The position numbers and the translations under genes were made by a program. The notes beneath the pieces were generated by a model. It searched no databases and was not told where the DNA came from. It saw nothing but the letters and a program-made list of their open reading frames with translations. Source: Acidilobaceae archaeon UBA158 (lineage in GTDB: Archaea; Thermoproteota; Thermoprotei_A; Sulfolobales; Acidilobaceae). Taken from it: a DNA stretch of 14,459 bases. Position 1 is the stretch's first letter. Every line of letters begins with the position of its first letter. The stretch spans positions 1-14,459 of the forward strand of contig DAXV01000046.1 in the NCBI GenBank assembly GCA_002506595.1. Reading direction: 5' to 3'. This document shows, piece after piece, positions 1 to 7,254 of the stretch.

Positions 1-78
1 TTGCTGGAAGCAGCTAAAAATAAAAATCATTTTCTAAAACAGATAGCCATTGTTAACCCCCCGGTTAACAATAATTAG
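1..78 (+). CDS. Possible 3' end of an unidentified gene (partial)
   Basis: Frame 1 is open from the left edge to a TAG at 76-78 and reads LLEAAKNKNHFLKQ followed by IAIVNPPVNNN. The first part looks like an ordinary helix and is richer in G+C than the flanking non-coding DNA. Only 25 codons are visible, so no family can be named. The last codons lie inside a perfect inverted repeat (49-72). The stretch could equally be chance open frame in intergenic DNA. Confidence 0.3.
   Translation: MLEAAKNKNHFLKQIAIVNPPVNNN
49..72. repeat. Perfect 10-bp inverted repeat with CCCC loop
   Basis: ATTGTTAACC at 49-58 pairs perfectly with GGTTAACAAT at 63-72 around a four-base CCCC loop. It lies 77 bp beyond the stop of upp, and the DNA past it on the minus strand is T-rich, so it may help end or stabilise the upp transcript. 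It also covers the last codons of the possible + strand gene at 1-78. Archaeal termination mainly needs U-rich runs, so an operator or mRNA 3' stability role is also possible. Confidence 0.6.
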
Positions 79-149
79 TTCATAAAAATTATTTAAAATA
101 TATCTTTTTATTTAATAATAAATTTCTTTAAATATCATCTAATATGAAA

Positions 150-803
150 TCAATTCGGCTTAATCCCTAAACCTCTATCTCCAGCATCACCCAAACCTGG
201 AACAATAAAGAAGTTTTCATCTAAATCATTATCAACTGCAAGAGAATATACAGTCAAATTACTATATAAAGACAATAAATAGTTAATTCCAGGCTTTGAT
301 GAAATAACAGATGTAATTATAATCTTTTTAATTCCACGCTTATATAGCTCATTAATTACTTTTTCCATAGTTTTTCCTGTAGCAAGCATTGGATCGATAA
401 GATAGGCTACCCCTTCATACTTTTCAGGAAGTCTTTTATAGTAAATATCTATATTTATTGATCCTCGAGTTTCATTTCTTTTTGCAGCAACTAAACTAAT
501 AGGTGCATCAGGATATATATCAATAAACCCTTCTATTAATGGTAAGGCCGCTCCTAAAATACCTATAAGCAATGGCTGATTTATTAAATCTAGTTCTACG
601 GCTTCTTTATTTAAAGGCGTAATAACTTTTTCTTCTCTCCACATAAGTTCTCTAGAACTCTCTATAGCTAATATTTTACCTGCATTATTCATAGCTCTTC
701 TAAATTCAGATAACGTTGTATTTTTATCTCTTAGCTTTTTTAATAGATATCTTGCTATAGGTAATTCATCTCCCAAAACCCTTATTTTAGCCAAATTATA
801 CAC
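150..803 (-). CDS. upp: Uracil phosphoribosyltransferase
   Basis: This cytosolic enzyme of pyrimidine salvage makes UMP and pyrophosphate from uracil and PRPP. The 217-residue product has the usual family length. The PRPP loop DPMLATGKT is at residues 137-145 and the uracil-binding signature VPGLGDAGDR at 201-210. The family motif read as ILRAG or ILRAA in bacterial and Sulfolobus enzymes is ILGAAL here (82-87), so the conserved Arg is Gly84 (codon GGA). The chain runs four residues (IKPN) past the conserved terminal Gly. The start given is GTG at 803, which overlaps an AGGTG motif (807-803). TTG at 794, eight bases further on, would use that motif as its SD and give 214 residues. The gene is divergent from the ATPase operon. 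Identity is firm; full activity is less sure because of Gly84. Confidence 0.93.
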   Translation of the reverse strand: MYNLAKIRVLGDELPIARYLLKKLRDKNTTLSEFRRAMNNAGKILAIESSRELMWREEKVITPLNKEAVELDLINQPLLIGILGAALPLIEGFIDIYPDAPISLVAAKRNETRGSINIDIYYKRLPEKYEGVAYLIDPMLATGKTMEKVINELYKRGIKKIIITSVISSKPGINYLLSLYSNLTVYSLAVDNDLDENFFIVPGLGDAGDRGLGIKPN

Positions 804-881
804 ACCTATATATCGTTGCCTATAAGATTTTTTAACCTCTACTCTTATTCATTATCATGATCTTAGATAAGGGTGCTTTAT
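804..881. promoter_or_regulatory. Divergent promoter region of upp and the ATPase H-C operon
   Basis: This short gap must hold both promoters. An A/T run (ATTTTTTAA, about 828-836) reads as TATTTTTTAA-like on + and TTAAAAAAT on -, and it is about 25 bases from plausible start sites in both directions. It could therefore serve as a shared TATA element. The element is inferred from spacing and composition only. Confidence 0.35.
872..876 (+). promoter_or_regulatory. Shine-Dalgarno motif of the ATPase H gene
   Basis: GGTG at 872-875 lies six bases before the GTG at 882. The longest open frame would start at GTG 873, which lies inside this motif, so 882 is the better start. Confidence 0.55.
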
Positions 882-1217
882 GTGTCAAAGTCAGAAATAT
901 CTAAATTAGCAGAAACAGTTGCATGGTTCGAAGAATCATTAAAAAAATTAAATAATGAATCAAAAGAATTATCAAGTTCTATAGTCCAATTAGCCGATGA
1001 CCTAGGAAAACAAATAAGATTAGAAAGTAAAAACCTTCTAGATGAAAGTGTCAAGAAATTAGAAGAAGCTTATAAAGAAAGTGTCAAGAAATTAGAAGAA
1101 GCTTATAAAGAAAAAGAAAAGGAAGAATTGGAAAAAACAGAAAAATTGGGTAAAGAAAACTATGATAAGGGAGTAGAAGAAGTATTTGAGCAAATAAAGA
1201 AAATAATAGAAGGGTGA
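882..1217 (+). CDS. A-type ATP synthase subunit H-like coiled-coil protein
   Basis: This is probably the H (G-like) subunit of the A-type ATPase, which pairs with subunit E to form the peripheral stalk holding the catalytic head against the membrane stator. The 111-residue product is almost all charged helix rich in Glu and Lys, with no Pro and no membrane segment, as in AhaH proteins. Family identity rests on this composition, on size, and on the gene directly downstream being subunit C. An 11-residue unit, ESVKKLEEAYK, occurs twice in tandem (residues 55-65 and 66-76), encoded by an exact 33-bp duplication. GTG at 882 was chosen over GTG 873 because 873 falls within the SD. The stop TGA (1215-1217) is part of the next gene's SD, indicating translational coupling. 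A generic coiled-coil protein is the alternative. Confidence 0.72.
   Translation: MSKSEISKLAETVAWFEESLKKLNNESKELSSSIVQLADDLGKQIRLESKNLLDESVKKLEEAYKESVKKLEEAYKEKEKEELEKTEKLGKENYDKGVEEVFEQIKKIIEG
1044..1109 (+). repeat. Exact 33-bp tandem duplication inside the subunit H gene
   Basis: The 33-bp unit at 1044-1076 is repeated without mismatch at 1077-1109, and the next four bases (GAAA) start a third unit that then diverges. The duplication is in frame and adds exactly 11 residues. Zero divergence suggests a recent event or strong homogenisation. Confidence 0.9.
1212..1217 (+). promoter_or_regulatory. Shine-Dalgarno motif of the ATPase C gene, overlapping the stop of H
   Basis: GGGTGA at 1212-1217 contains the TGA stop of the upstream gene and lies five bases before TTG 1223. 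The GTG at 1214 that opens the longest frame is within the motif. Confidence 0.6.
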
Positions 1218-1222
1218 AATTT

Positions 1223-2260
1223 TTGGGTTCTCCATCAACATATGCAAAAATTGTTCCGAGGCTAAGATATCTAAAATCTACGTTAATTCCATCTGACAAA
1301 TTAAGGGAGTTGTCCCCTCCAATATCTGATATATATGCATATTTAAGAGAATCAAAATATAAAAACGTTTCAGATACAAAAAATGCTGAGGACGCTGAAA
1401 AAGAAATTATGAAACGATTTTATTCAGCTGTTGATGAAATTGCCAGTTTTACTCCAAGTGAATCAATTGATTTAGCCTTATCTTTTGCTAGAGAAGATGA
1501 AATAAATGATTCCCTCCTAGTTTTGAGAGGAATAGTTGAAAACAAAGAAATAAATAAAAACGCATTAATTTCATTATTATGGAGCCAAAGCTCACTTAAT
1601 AAAATCCTTGCCGAACCAGATTCATTAGCTGGTGTTCAAAGATATTTAGAAATTTCATCTAGATATAAACATATTTATAATTCACTAAAAGATGCATATG
1701 CTTTTTATAATGAACTAAAAGATTCTAGTGTTATAACTTGGTATTCCTTAGCGGCGACCTCAAATTTATATTCAGAATCGTTATCAAAATTAAATAGTAT
1801 AGATAAAGATGCAGTTTCAAGGACGCTTTGCCCAATTATTGAGGGTAAAATTGCGTTAGGTTTAATGCAATCTTCTTTATTAAAAATACCAACAAGGGTA
1901 GTAGAAACTAGCTTTACAAAAATAAATGTTTGCAATATAACATGGAACAAGATAGGAAACATTTATGAAAGAGAGTCTGGAGATGTAATGGCATTGGCTA
2001 CATCTCTAAGAGATCAGTTTAAATACATAAAAATTGAAGGAAGAAAAGAAAATGAAATAATGGATTCCATAAGGAAAAGTTCATATTTATCTGCAAAAAG
2101 AAAAGCTGAGGCTGTTTTCCAATCATATCCTTTTTCTCCATCTTTAATATCTGCAGCCCTTATATTACTTAAATTAGAAATAAATAACTTAAAAACAATA
2201 ATAATCTCATCATATTTAAGATTAAGTAAAGAAGAATATGAAAATTTATTAATAATTTAA
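1223..2260 (+). CDS. atpC: A-type ATP synthase subunit C (V-ATPase subunit d/AC39 family)
   Basis: Subunit C is the funnel-shaped adaptor that links the central rotor stalk (D/F) to the membrane c-ring, coupling proton or sodium flow to ATP synthesis. The product is about 345 residues, the usual family length, and is all-helical with no membrane segment. The N-terminal GSPSTYAKIVPRLRYLKS is a typical start. The C-terminal KLEINNLKTI (residues 317-326), followed by LRLSKEEYENLL, matches the family's KExEIxNLRxI signature. I prefer TTG 1223, served by GGGTGA, over GTG 1214, which lies inside that SD and overlaps the upstream stop as GTGA. The gene closes a two-gene operon with H. Its TAA overlaps the stop codon of the convergent radical SAM gene. 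The other ATPase subunits are not in the window. Confidence 0.85.
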   Translation: MGSPSTYAKIVPRLRYLKSTLIPSDKLRELSPPISDIYAYLRESKYKNVSDTKNAEDAEKEIMKRFYSAVDEIASFTPSESIDLALSFAREDEINDSLLVLRGIVENKEINKNALISLLWSQSSLNKILAEPDSLAGVQRYLEISSRYKHIYNSLKDAYAFYNELKDSSVITWYSLAATSNLYSESLSKLNSIDKDAVSRTLCPIIEGKIALGLMQSSLLKIPTRVVETSFTKINVCNITWNKIGNIYERESGDVMALATSLRDQFKYIKIEGRKENEIMDSIRKSSYLSAKRKAEAVFQSYPFSPSLISAALILLKLEINNLKTIIISSYLRLSKEEYENLLII

Positions 2261-3777
2261 GCTAAGGTTTCTTCTTTTAATTTGACATGTGATTCTTCCT
2301 TTAATTTGTTCCACTCCTTAATATTATAGATACATCCTGGATCTGGAGCTAAATAATCATTATAGTAACCATAAGCTCTAGCTCTGCACCCCCCACATAT
2401 ATTTTTATAAGGACAAACATTACAATATCCTTTTAATTTACTTCTATCTCTCAAATCATTAAAGACCTTGCTTGTACTCCATATATCCCAAAAACTCTTT
2501 TGCCTTATATTACCTACAGTCAATGGTAAAAACACACATGGAGAAACATCTCCATTAGGTTGTATTGCAGCATAGATTCTTCCGGCTCCACAACCTCCAA
2601 CAAACTCTGCAACTGCCTTAACAATTGGATCTCCAGATACAGCAAAATGAGTTGGAGCAACTTCTTTTCCTTGGCTCATAACTAATGCAACTCTACCATA
2701 TTGTGGAGCGGTGCTAACAATTTGAATTCCTTCCCTCTTTTTCATTTCCGAATAAATATATCTCATGAATTTTTCTCTTTCAACCGGGTCTAGATCAAGC
2801 CACAAGTTTTCCTTTCCTCTACCAGTTGGAACAAAGTTAAAGAATATAACTCTCTTAACACCTATATCTTCTGCCAAATCTAAAAGATCTTTAACTTCAT
2901 TGTAATTTAGCTTTGTAATAGTAACTGCCATACCATGATCCATGCCAAGCTTTACAGCGTTTTCCAATGCCTTAACAGCTCTTTCCCATGATCCATTAAC
3001 TCCTCTAAATTTATCATGCTTTTTGGGATCAGAACTATCTAAAGAGACTTCAACATATCTCAAACCACTTTCCTTAGCTTTAACTAAATAATTAATATTA
3101 GAAAAAAGCCATCCATTAGTTGCTGTCCCTGTATGAATGCCTCTTCTTGATATCTCCTTGATTAATGTATAATAATCAGGATGAATTGTAGGCTCTCCTC
3201 CACTTAATGCTATAGAAGCAACTCCTGCCTTATCTAATTGATCAATTAAATCCAATTTTTCTTTCAATGTAAGCTCATCAGGCGTTGGTTTACCAGCTCT
3301 TTGATAACAATGTATGCATTGTAAATTACACATATTCGTCATATTCCATACAATTAAAAATGGAGCAGGCATTTTTTGTGGAACCGTAACACCATATAAA
3401 CCTATTCCTTTCATAACTAATGCTACTCCTCTTCTTATTGCAGGATCAGATATTCCCTTTTTGGTTGCTTCTATATCACCATTAAGTACCTTAATTCCAA
3501 TTTTTATTATATTATCTATAACTGGTATCAGAAATCTGGCAGATATTGGGCATTCAGTTATGTTTTCCCCAACAAATTTTGACAAAGCATGATAAATTAA
3601 TGGCGCTTCCTTTGCTTCACCATTTACATATTTTACTTTAACATCTCTTGTTGCTACTCTTAGCATTGATTTAGTTACAGGATTATTAAAAAGTAATCTT
3701 ATTCCGGCTAAAAGATGTCCGATATCTCCTTTTTTATTATCAACCTTATCTAGATAATAATCTGCATCCATGCTCAT
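2257..3777 (-). CDS. Radical SAM/SPASM domain enzyme with N-terminal helical extension
   Basis: This is a radical SAM enzyme of unknown substrate, about 506 residues. An N-terminal extension of about 140 residues, mostly helical, contains ITECPISARF and a DPAIRRGVALVMKGIG stretch. It leads into the radical SAM core with CNLQCIHCY, whose cluster cysteines are 150, 154 and 157, followed by LSGGEP for SAM binding. The C-terminal SPASM domain has seven cysteines (396, 414, 452, 455, 461, 464, 482) arranged C...GX4C...CX2CX5CX2C...C, enough for two auxiliary [4Fe-4S] clusters. SPASM enzymes often modify peptides or proteins (PqqE, anSME); others act in haem synthesis. ATG 3777 is chosen because GAGGTG (3789-3784) precedes it by six bases and because it overlaps the upstream stop as ATGA. 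GTG 3786 lies inside that SD. It is cotranscribed with the B12-type radical SAM gene, so the two probably act in one pathway. Confidence 0.88.
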   Translation of the reverse strand: MSMDADYYLDKVDNKKGDIGHLLAGIRLLFNNPVTKSMLRVATRDVKVKYVNGEAKEAPLIYHALSKFVGENITECPISARFLIPVIDNIIKIGIKVLNGDIEATKKGISDPAIRRGVALVMKGIGLYGVTVPQKMPAPFLIVWNMTNMCNLQCIHCYQRAGKPTPDELTLKEKLDLIDQLDKAGVASIALSGGEPTIHPDYYTLIKEISRRGIHTGTATNGWLFSNINYLVKAKESGLRYVEVSLDSSDPKKHDKFRGVNGSWERAVKALENAVKLGMDHGMAVTITKLNYNEVKDLLDLAEDIGVKRVIFFNFVPTGRGKENLWLDLDPVEREKFMRYIYSEMKKREGIQIVSTAPQYGRVALVMSQGKEVAPTHFAVSGDPIVKAVAEFVGGCGAGRIYAAIQPNGDVSPCVFLPLTVGNIRQKSFWDIWSTSKVFNDLRDRSKLKGYCNVCPYKNICGGCRARAYGYYNDYLAPDPGCIYNIKEWNKLKEESHVKLKEETLA

Positions 3778-5207
3778 TGACCCCACCTCAAAGGCTCAAA
3801 AACTTTCTTTATTCTATCTTCAAATGGTGAAAAAATCAAATTTTTAGAAACTATTTTAAATAAATCAAAAAACCTACCAGCCTTCATTTCCCTCATCATA
3901 AAATCAAACCTAACATAAAACTTACGATATGCATAAATAACCATCTTTCCAAGATCTGATGAGGTAAAATTAAACCCTCTCATAACTGGTCTAACTGTTG
4001 TGTAGTGCTCCCAATTGTGATCTACTATCAAGTTATTATTAACAGCAAATTCATATAATGGAGTTCCCGGATATGGAGTTAATGCAGTAAATTGCGCATA
4101 ATTTGGATCAAGTTTTATTGCCAAATCGACAGTATTTTTCATATCATCTATTGTCTCCCAAGGAAATCCTAATATAAATGAACCAGTTGTGAATCCCTTT
4201 AGTTCTTTTGCCCAAGAAAACACCTTTTTTGCTTGCTCTATTGTTATCCTTTTGCCAATTTTATTTAATGTATCTTGACTGCCAGATTCAACGCCAAAAT
4301 ATAACGCATTGCATCCATTATCATAAAGCAGTTTCATTAAGTCTTTGTTTATTAAATCCACTCTAGTTCCACAAGAAAAACTAATATCAAGATTATTCTT
4401 CTTTATTAAGTCAATAAAATCTCTTACGAACTTCCAATTAGCAGTAAATTCATCATCAGTAAAAACTATTGTTTTTGCGTGATATTTTTCATATAGATAT
4501 TTTATTTCATCAACAACGTTTTGAGCAGATCTATATCTAAACCTCCTTCCCCAATAATAACTTGTTATGCAGTAAATACAACCATACGGACATCCCCTAC
4601 TAGCCATTATATGAGCTATGTTTATATTTTTATTAAACAATGTATATTTGCTCATATCAACTAGGTGTCTTGCGGGCCATGGTAATTCATCAAGGTTTTG
4701 AATTAATGGCCTATCTTTTGTCTTAACTATTTTACCATCATTAATATATGCTATACCTGCTATATCACTTAACCCAGATTTTTCAAACCCATTATTTTCT
4801 AAATAATTGACTAATTCTAATGTTGTATATTCTCCCTCTCCCCTAACAACTATATCAAATCCTTCTCTTAGCGCTTCATCTATCATTACTGATGGATGAG
4901 TACCTCCAGCTATTAATGGTATATCAGGAAATTCTTCTTTTAATATTTTAGCCGCTTTATATGCTTTAGGAGCCATGGGAGTTTGAACAGATATACCAAT
5001 TAAATCTGGATTTATGGCTTTAATTTTTGATAGCCATGAATCAAAGTTAAGCTGAAGTGTTGGACTATCAATAACTTCAACTTTATGACCATATTTTTCT
5101 AATATAGCAGCTATACTTAATATTCCTAATGGAGGAGCCCTCATTCCAGTAACTCTATAGATTTCTAAATTATGAATCTCAGGGGGAAGAGTTAATAATA
5201 TTTTCAA
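3774..5207 (-). CDS. B12-binding domain radical SAM enzyme (BchE/HpnJ/Grs-like)
   Basis: This 477-residue protein has a cobalamin-binding-type Rossmann domain at about 1-140 (PPLGILSIAAILEKYGHKVEVID, then GGTHPS at 101-106 and RGEGE at 122-126). A radical SAM core follows, with CPYGCIYC (Cys206, 210, 213), GVESGS (305-310) and LGFPWET, then a C-terminal tail of about 70 residues typical of this class. Members methylate or rearrange unactivated carbons, often in lipids or tetrapyrroles. The archaeal GDGT ring synthases (GrsA/B of Sulfolobus) are B12-binding radical SAM proteins of this kind, so a lipid substrate is possible; this is inference. The canonical DxHxxG cobalamin motif is not seen, as is common in this class. 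The start is TTG 5207, preceded by GGGGT (5217-5213). First gene of a two-gene operon. Confidence 0.87.
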   Translation of the reverse strand: MKILLTLPPEIHNLEIYRVTGMRAPPLGILSIAAILEKYGHKVEVIDSPTLQLNFDSWLSKIKAINPDLIGISVQTPMAPKAYKAAKILKEEFPDIPLIAGGTHPSVMIDEALREGFDIVVRGEGEYTTLELVNYLENNGFEKSGLSDIAGIAYINDGKIVKTKDRPLIQNLDELPWPARHLVDMSKYTLFNKNINIAHIMASRGCPYGCIYCITSYYWGRRFRYRSAQNVVDEIKYLYEKYHAKTIVFTDDEFTANWKFVRDFIDLIKKNNLDISFSCGTRVDLINKDLMKLLYDNGCNALYFGVESGSQDTLNKIGKRITIEQAKKVFSWAKELKGFTTGSFILGFPWETIDDMKNTVDLAIKLDPNYAQFTALTPYPGTPLYEFAVNNNLIVDHNWEHYTTVRPVMRGFNFTSSDLGKMVIYAYRKFYVRFDFMMREMKAGRFFDLFKIVSKNLIFSPFEDRIKKVFEPLRWGQ

Positions 5208-5358
5208 TTTTACCCCTTATAATATATTATGTATATCTAAAATATATAATTCTATCTGTATATAAATTATATTGAAATTTCATTTTAGCGTGAAGATAAA
5301 AATTTATAGATAAAATTAAATAATTCTAATGCAAATTATTAAAACAAAGTGAAAAGAA
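5208..5358. promoter_or_regulatory. Divergent promoters of the radical SAM operon and the GH15 gene
   Basis: On the minus strand, TTTATATA near 5265-5258 is a good TATA box about 53 bases before TTG 5207, and GGGGT at 5217-5213 is the SD. On the plus strand, TTTATA at 5303-5308 would set a start site near 5332, and GTGA at 5349-5352 lies six bases before ATG 5359. The core of the gap is very A/T-rich. Start sites are inferred from spacing. Confidence 0.5.
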
Positions 5359-7254
5359 ATGAGAGGATTAAAGAAAAAAATTGTACTTACAATGTTATTA
5401 TTAATTATAATAGTGAGTCCATTAATAAATGCTTCAAAAGCAGATCAATCAACTTATAACAGAGAACTTAGCTATTACCCGTCATATTTATTGCTAAGCA
5501 ATTGGAAAAACATTAGCATATTAGTAACAACTGGTATTCCCATACCAAACAGTATATTAAATGGTTTACCGAATTCAAATGTATCTATAAAAAACATATA
5601 TTTCGGAAATAATGGAATATTGCCATATGAAATATATTTTAATATAAATTCATCTTATTATACTAAATTAAATTTAAACAATACCATAACAATTAAAGGA
5701 AATAATGGAGTAATAAATATCTTAACTCCGCCTTATCTAAGTCTAATTTTTATCTTAATATATCCAAAAAATGTTTTAATTTCTTCTATTTATATTCCAT
5801 CTAATTATACAATATCTATTTATAAAAATGAGATAGTTATTAATCAAACACCATCTATTTATATTTATTTTAATGGAACACCTAATGTTATTAAGAAAAA
5901 CAATACTAAGGTTTTACAAATAACTTACATAAATAATGGATTTTTGGAATTTTCTATTAACAAATCAAAATATTATTTACCGAATTATTTGATAAACTAT
6001 AATAGCAATGAAGTTAATAATTGGCTATATAAATCAAAAGATATTAAAAACTCTGAAATAAGCGATAATTTGATTTCTGATTATTATTTATCATTGCTTT
6101 TAATCAAAGATAATCAGAATCCCATAACTGGCGAATTTGCAGCATCGCCTTCCCCCATTTATTTATATAATTGGTTAAGAGATTCTTCCTTTGCTGCAAT
6201 GGCCCTTCAAGATGCTAATCACCTAAACTCAGCATATAAATATTGGATTTGGGAATCAAACATTTTTAGTAGTAATAATTGGTATACTAGGTATAATTTC
6301 TATAATGGAGAACCTGATATAAGTTTTGGAATTCCAGAGTTAGATAGTATAGGTCTATTTCAAATTGGAATCTACAACTACTTTATAATAACACACAACT
6401 ACAGTTTTCTTACATCAGTTTTACCTGCATTAAATAAAACTATAGAATATGAAATAATGGAAATAAACAATAGTAAGTTTCATTTAATGCCAGAAGATCT
6501 AAGCGTTTGGGAAAGCAATATGGGATATAATTTTTGGACACAATCAATTGATGATATAGGTTTATATGATTCTTCTCTTATCTATCAATATCTAGGAATA
6601 AATAATAGCATAATAAAATACTATGAAAATCTACTTAACGAAAGCATAATAAAATATTTTTGGAATGGAAAATATTTCTATCCAACGTTAACCAAAGCAA
6701 TTTTGTATGTTAATAATACGCAACAAATAATCTTATCTCCTATGTATTCAAGATTTGACTCATCTACAATACTTCCTATTGATTTAGGTTATATTTCACC
6801 TAAATCTAGTTTAGCATATAGCGATGTTAATCAAGAAATTTCCCATTTAACCGTTTTAGGTGGGTTATCACGTTTCGTAGGAGATGATTATCATTACTCA
6901 CAGTCATTATATGATAGTTCTGGTCCAAATCCTCCTTGGATAGTAACTACTTTATTTTTAGCATATTATTATGAACAAATTAATAATATAACTGGTGCAA
7001 TAAACATACTTAACTGGGCTTATAATCATTCCCAAAACGGTTTGTTACCTGAAGCTATAGATCCAAATTATGGAAATCCATTACCGACAACCTCACCTTT
7101 GACATGGTCAGCTTCAATGTATGTTATTGATATACTTAACTTGCCTCAAAACTCTTCAAATAAATTAAACGAAATTATAACATGGATAATAATAATAGCT
7201 TTATTGATAGTAATTTGGTATGTCATGGAAAAAAGAAGCGTTTTGGCTAGATAA
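5359..7254 (+). CDS. Secreted, membrane-anchored GH15 glucoamylase-like protein
   Basis: This is probably an extracellular exo-acting alpha-glucosidase releasing glucose from starch-like glucans. The 631-residue product has a signal peptide (KKK then a hydrophobic core, about 1-28). A beta-rich N-terminal domain follows (about 40-230). Next comes an (alpha/alpha)6 catalytic domain (about 240-595). A C-terminal membrane helix (about 604-622) ends in short basic residues, giving an anchored enzyme facing outward. GH15 hallmarks are NWLRD (271-275), EDLSVWE with likely general acid Glu385, GGLSRF (501-506), PPWIVTTLFLA, LLPEAID with likely general base Glu565, and SPLTWSASMYV (579-589). Asn is abundant and about 19 N-x-S/T sequons are present, consistent with a heavily glycosylated surface protein. 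Sulfolobus and Thermoplasma GH15 proteins include glucoamylases and trehalases, so trehalose is an alternative substrate. ATG 5359 has GTGA six bases upstream. Confidence 0.82.
   Translation: MRGLKKKIVLTMLLLIIIVSPLINASKADQSTYNRELSYYPSYLLLSNWKNISILVTTGIPIPNSILNGLPNSNVSIKNIYFGNNGILPYEIYFNINSSYYTKLNLNNTITIKGNNGVINILTPPYLSLIFILIYPKNVLISSIYIPSNYTISIYKNEIVINQTPSIYIYFNGTPNVIKKNNTKVLQITYINNGFLEFSINKSKYYLPNYLINYNSNEVNNWLYKSKDIKNSEISDNLISDYYLSLLLIKDNQNPITGEFAASPSPIYLYNWLRDSSFAAMALQDANHLNSAYKYWIWESNIFSSNNWYTRYNFYNGEPDISFGIPELDSIGLFQIGIYNYFIITHNYSFLTSVLPALNKTIEYEIMEINNSKFHLMPEDLSVWESNMGYNFWTQSIDDIGLYDSSLIYQYLGINNSIIKYYENLLNESIIKYFWNGKYFYPTLTKAILYVNNTQQIILSPMYSRFDSSTILPIDLGYISPKSSLAYSDVNQEISHLTVLGGLSRFVGDDYHYSQSLYDSSGPNPPWIVTTLFLAYYYEQINNITGAINILNWAYNHSQNGLLPEAIDPNYGNPLPTTSPLTWSASMYVIDILNLPQNSSNKLNEIITWIIIIALLIVIWYVMEKRSVLAR

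Noticed and set aside
1044..1109. Duplication as a CRISPR-like or mobile repeat
   Set aside because: There are only two adjacent in-frame copies with no spacer, inside a coding helix, which fits a simple tandem duplication.
1084..1299. 71-codon open frame on the minus strand with hydrophobic content
   Set aside because: It lies antisense to the well-supported ATPase H and C genes. The Leu/Phe-rich translation is the expected mirror of Glu/Lys-rich codons.
1705..1962. 85-codon minus-strand frame inside ATPase C
   Set aside because: It is antisense to a conserved gene, with no SD or promoter and no family signature.
3314..3592. 92-codon plus-strand frame inside the radical SAM/SPASM gene
   Set aside because: It is antisense to conserved motif-bearing sequence and has no SD.
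2257..3777. Radical SAM/SPASM enzyme as tetraether synthase (Tes)
   Set aside because: Tes proteins as I remember them begin with a CPxC-type N-terminal motif and lack this seven-cysteine SPASM pattern, and neither feature fits.
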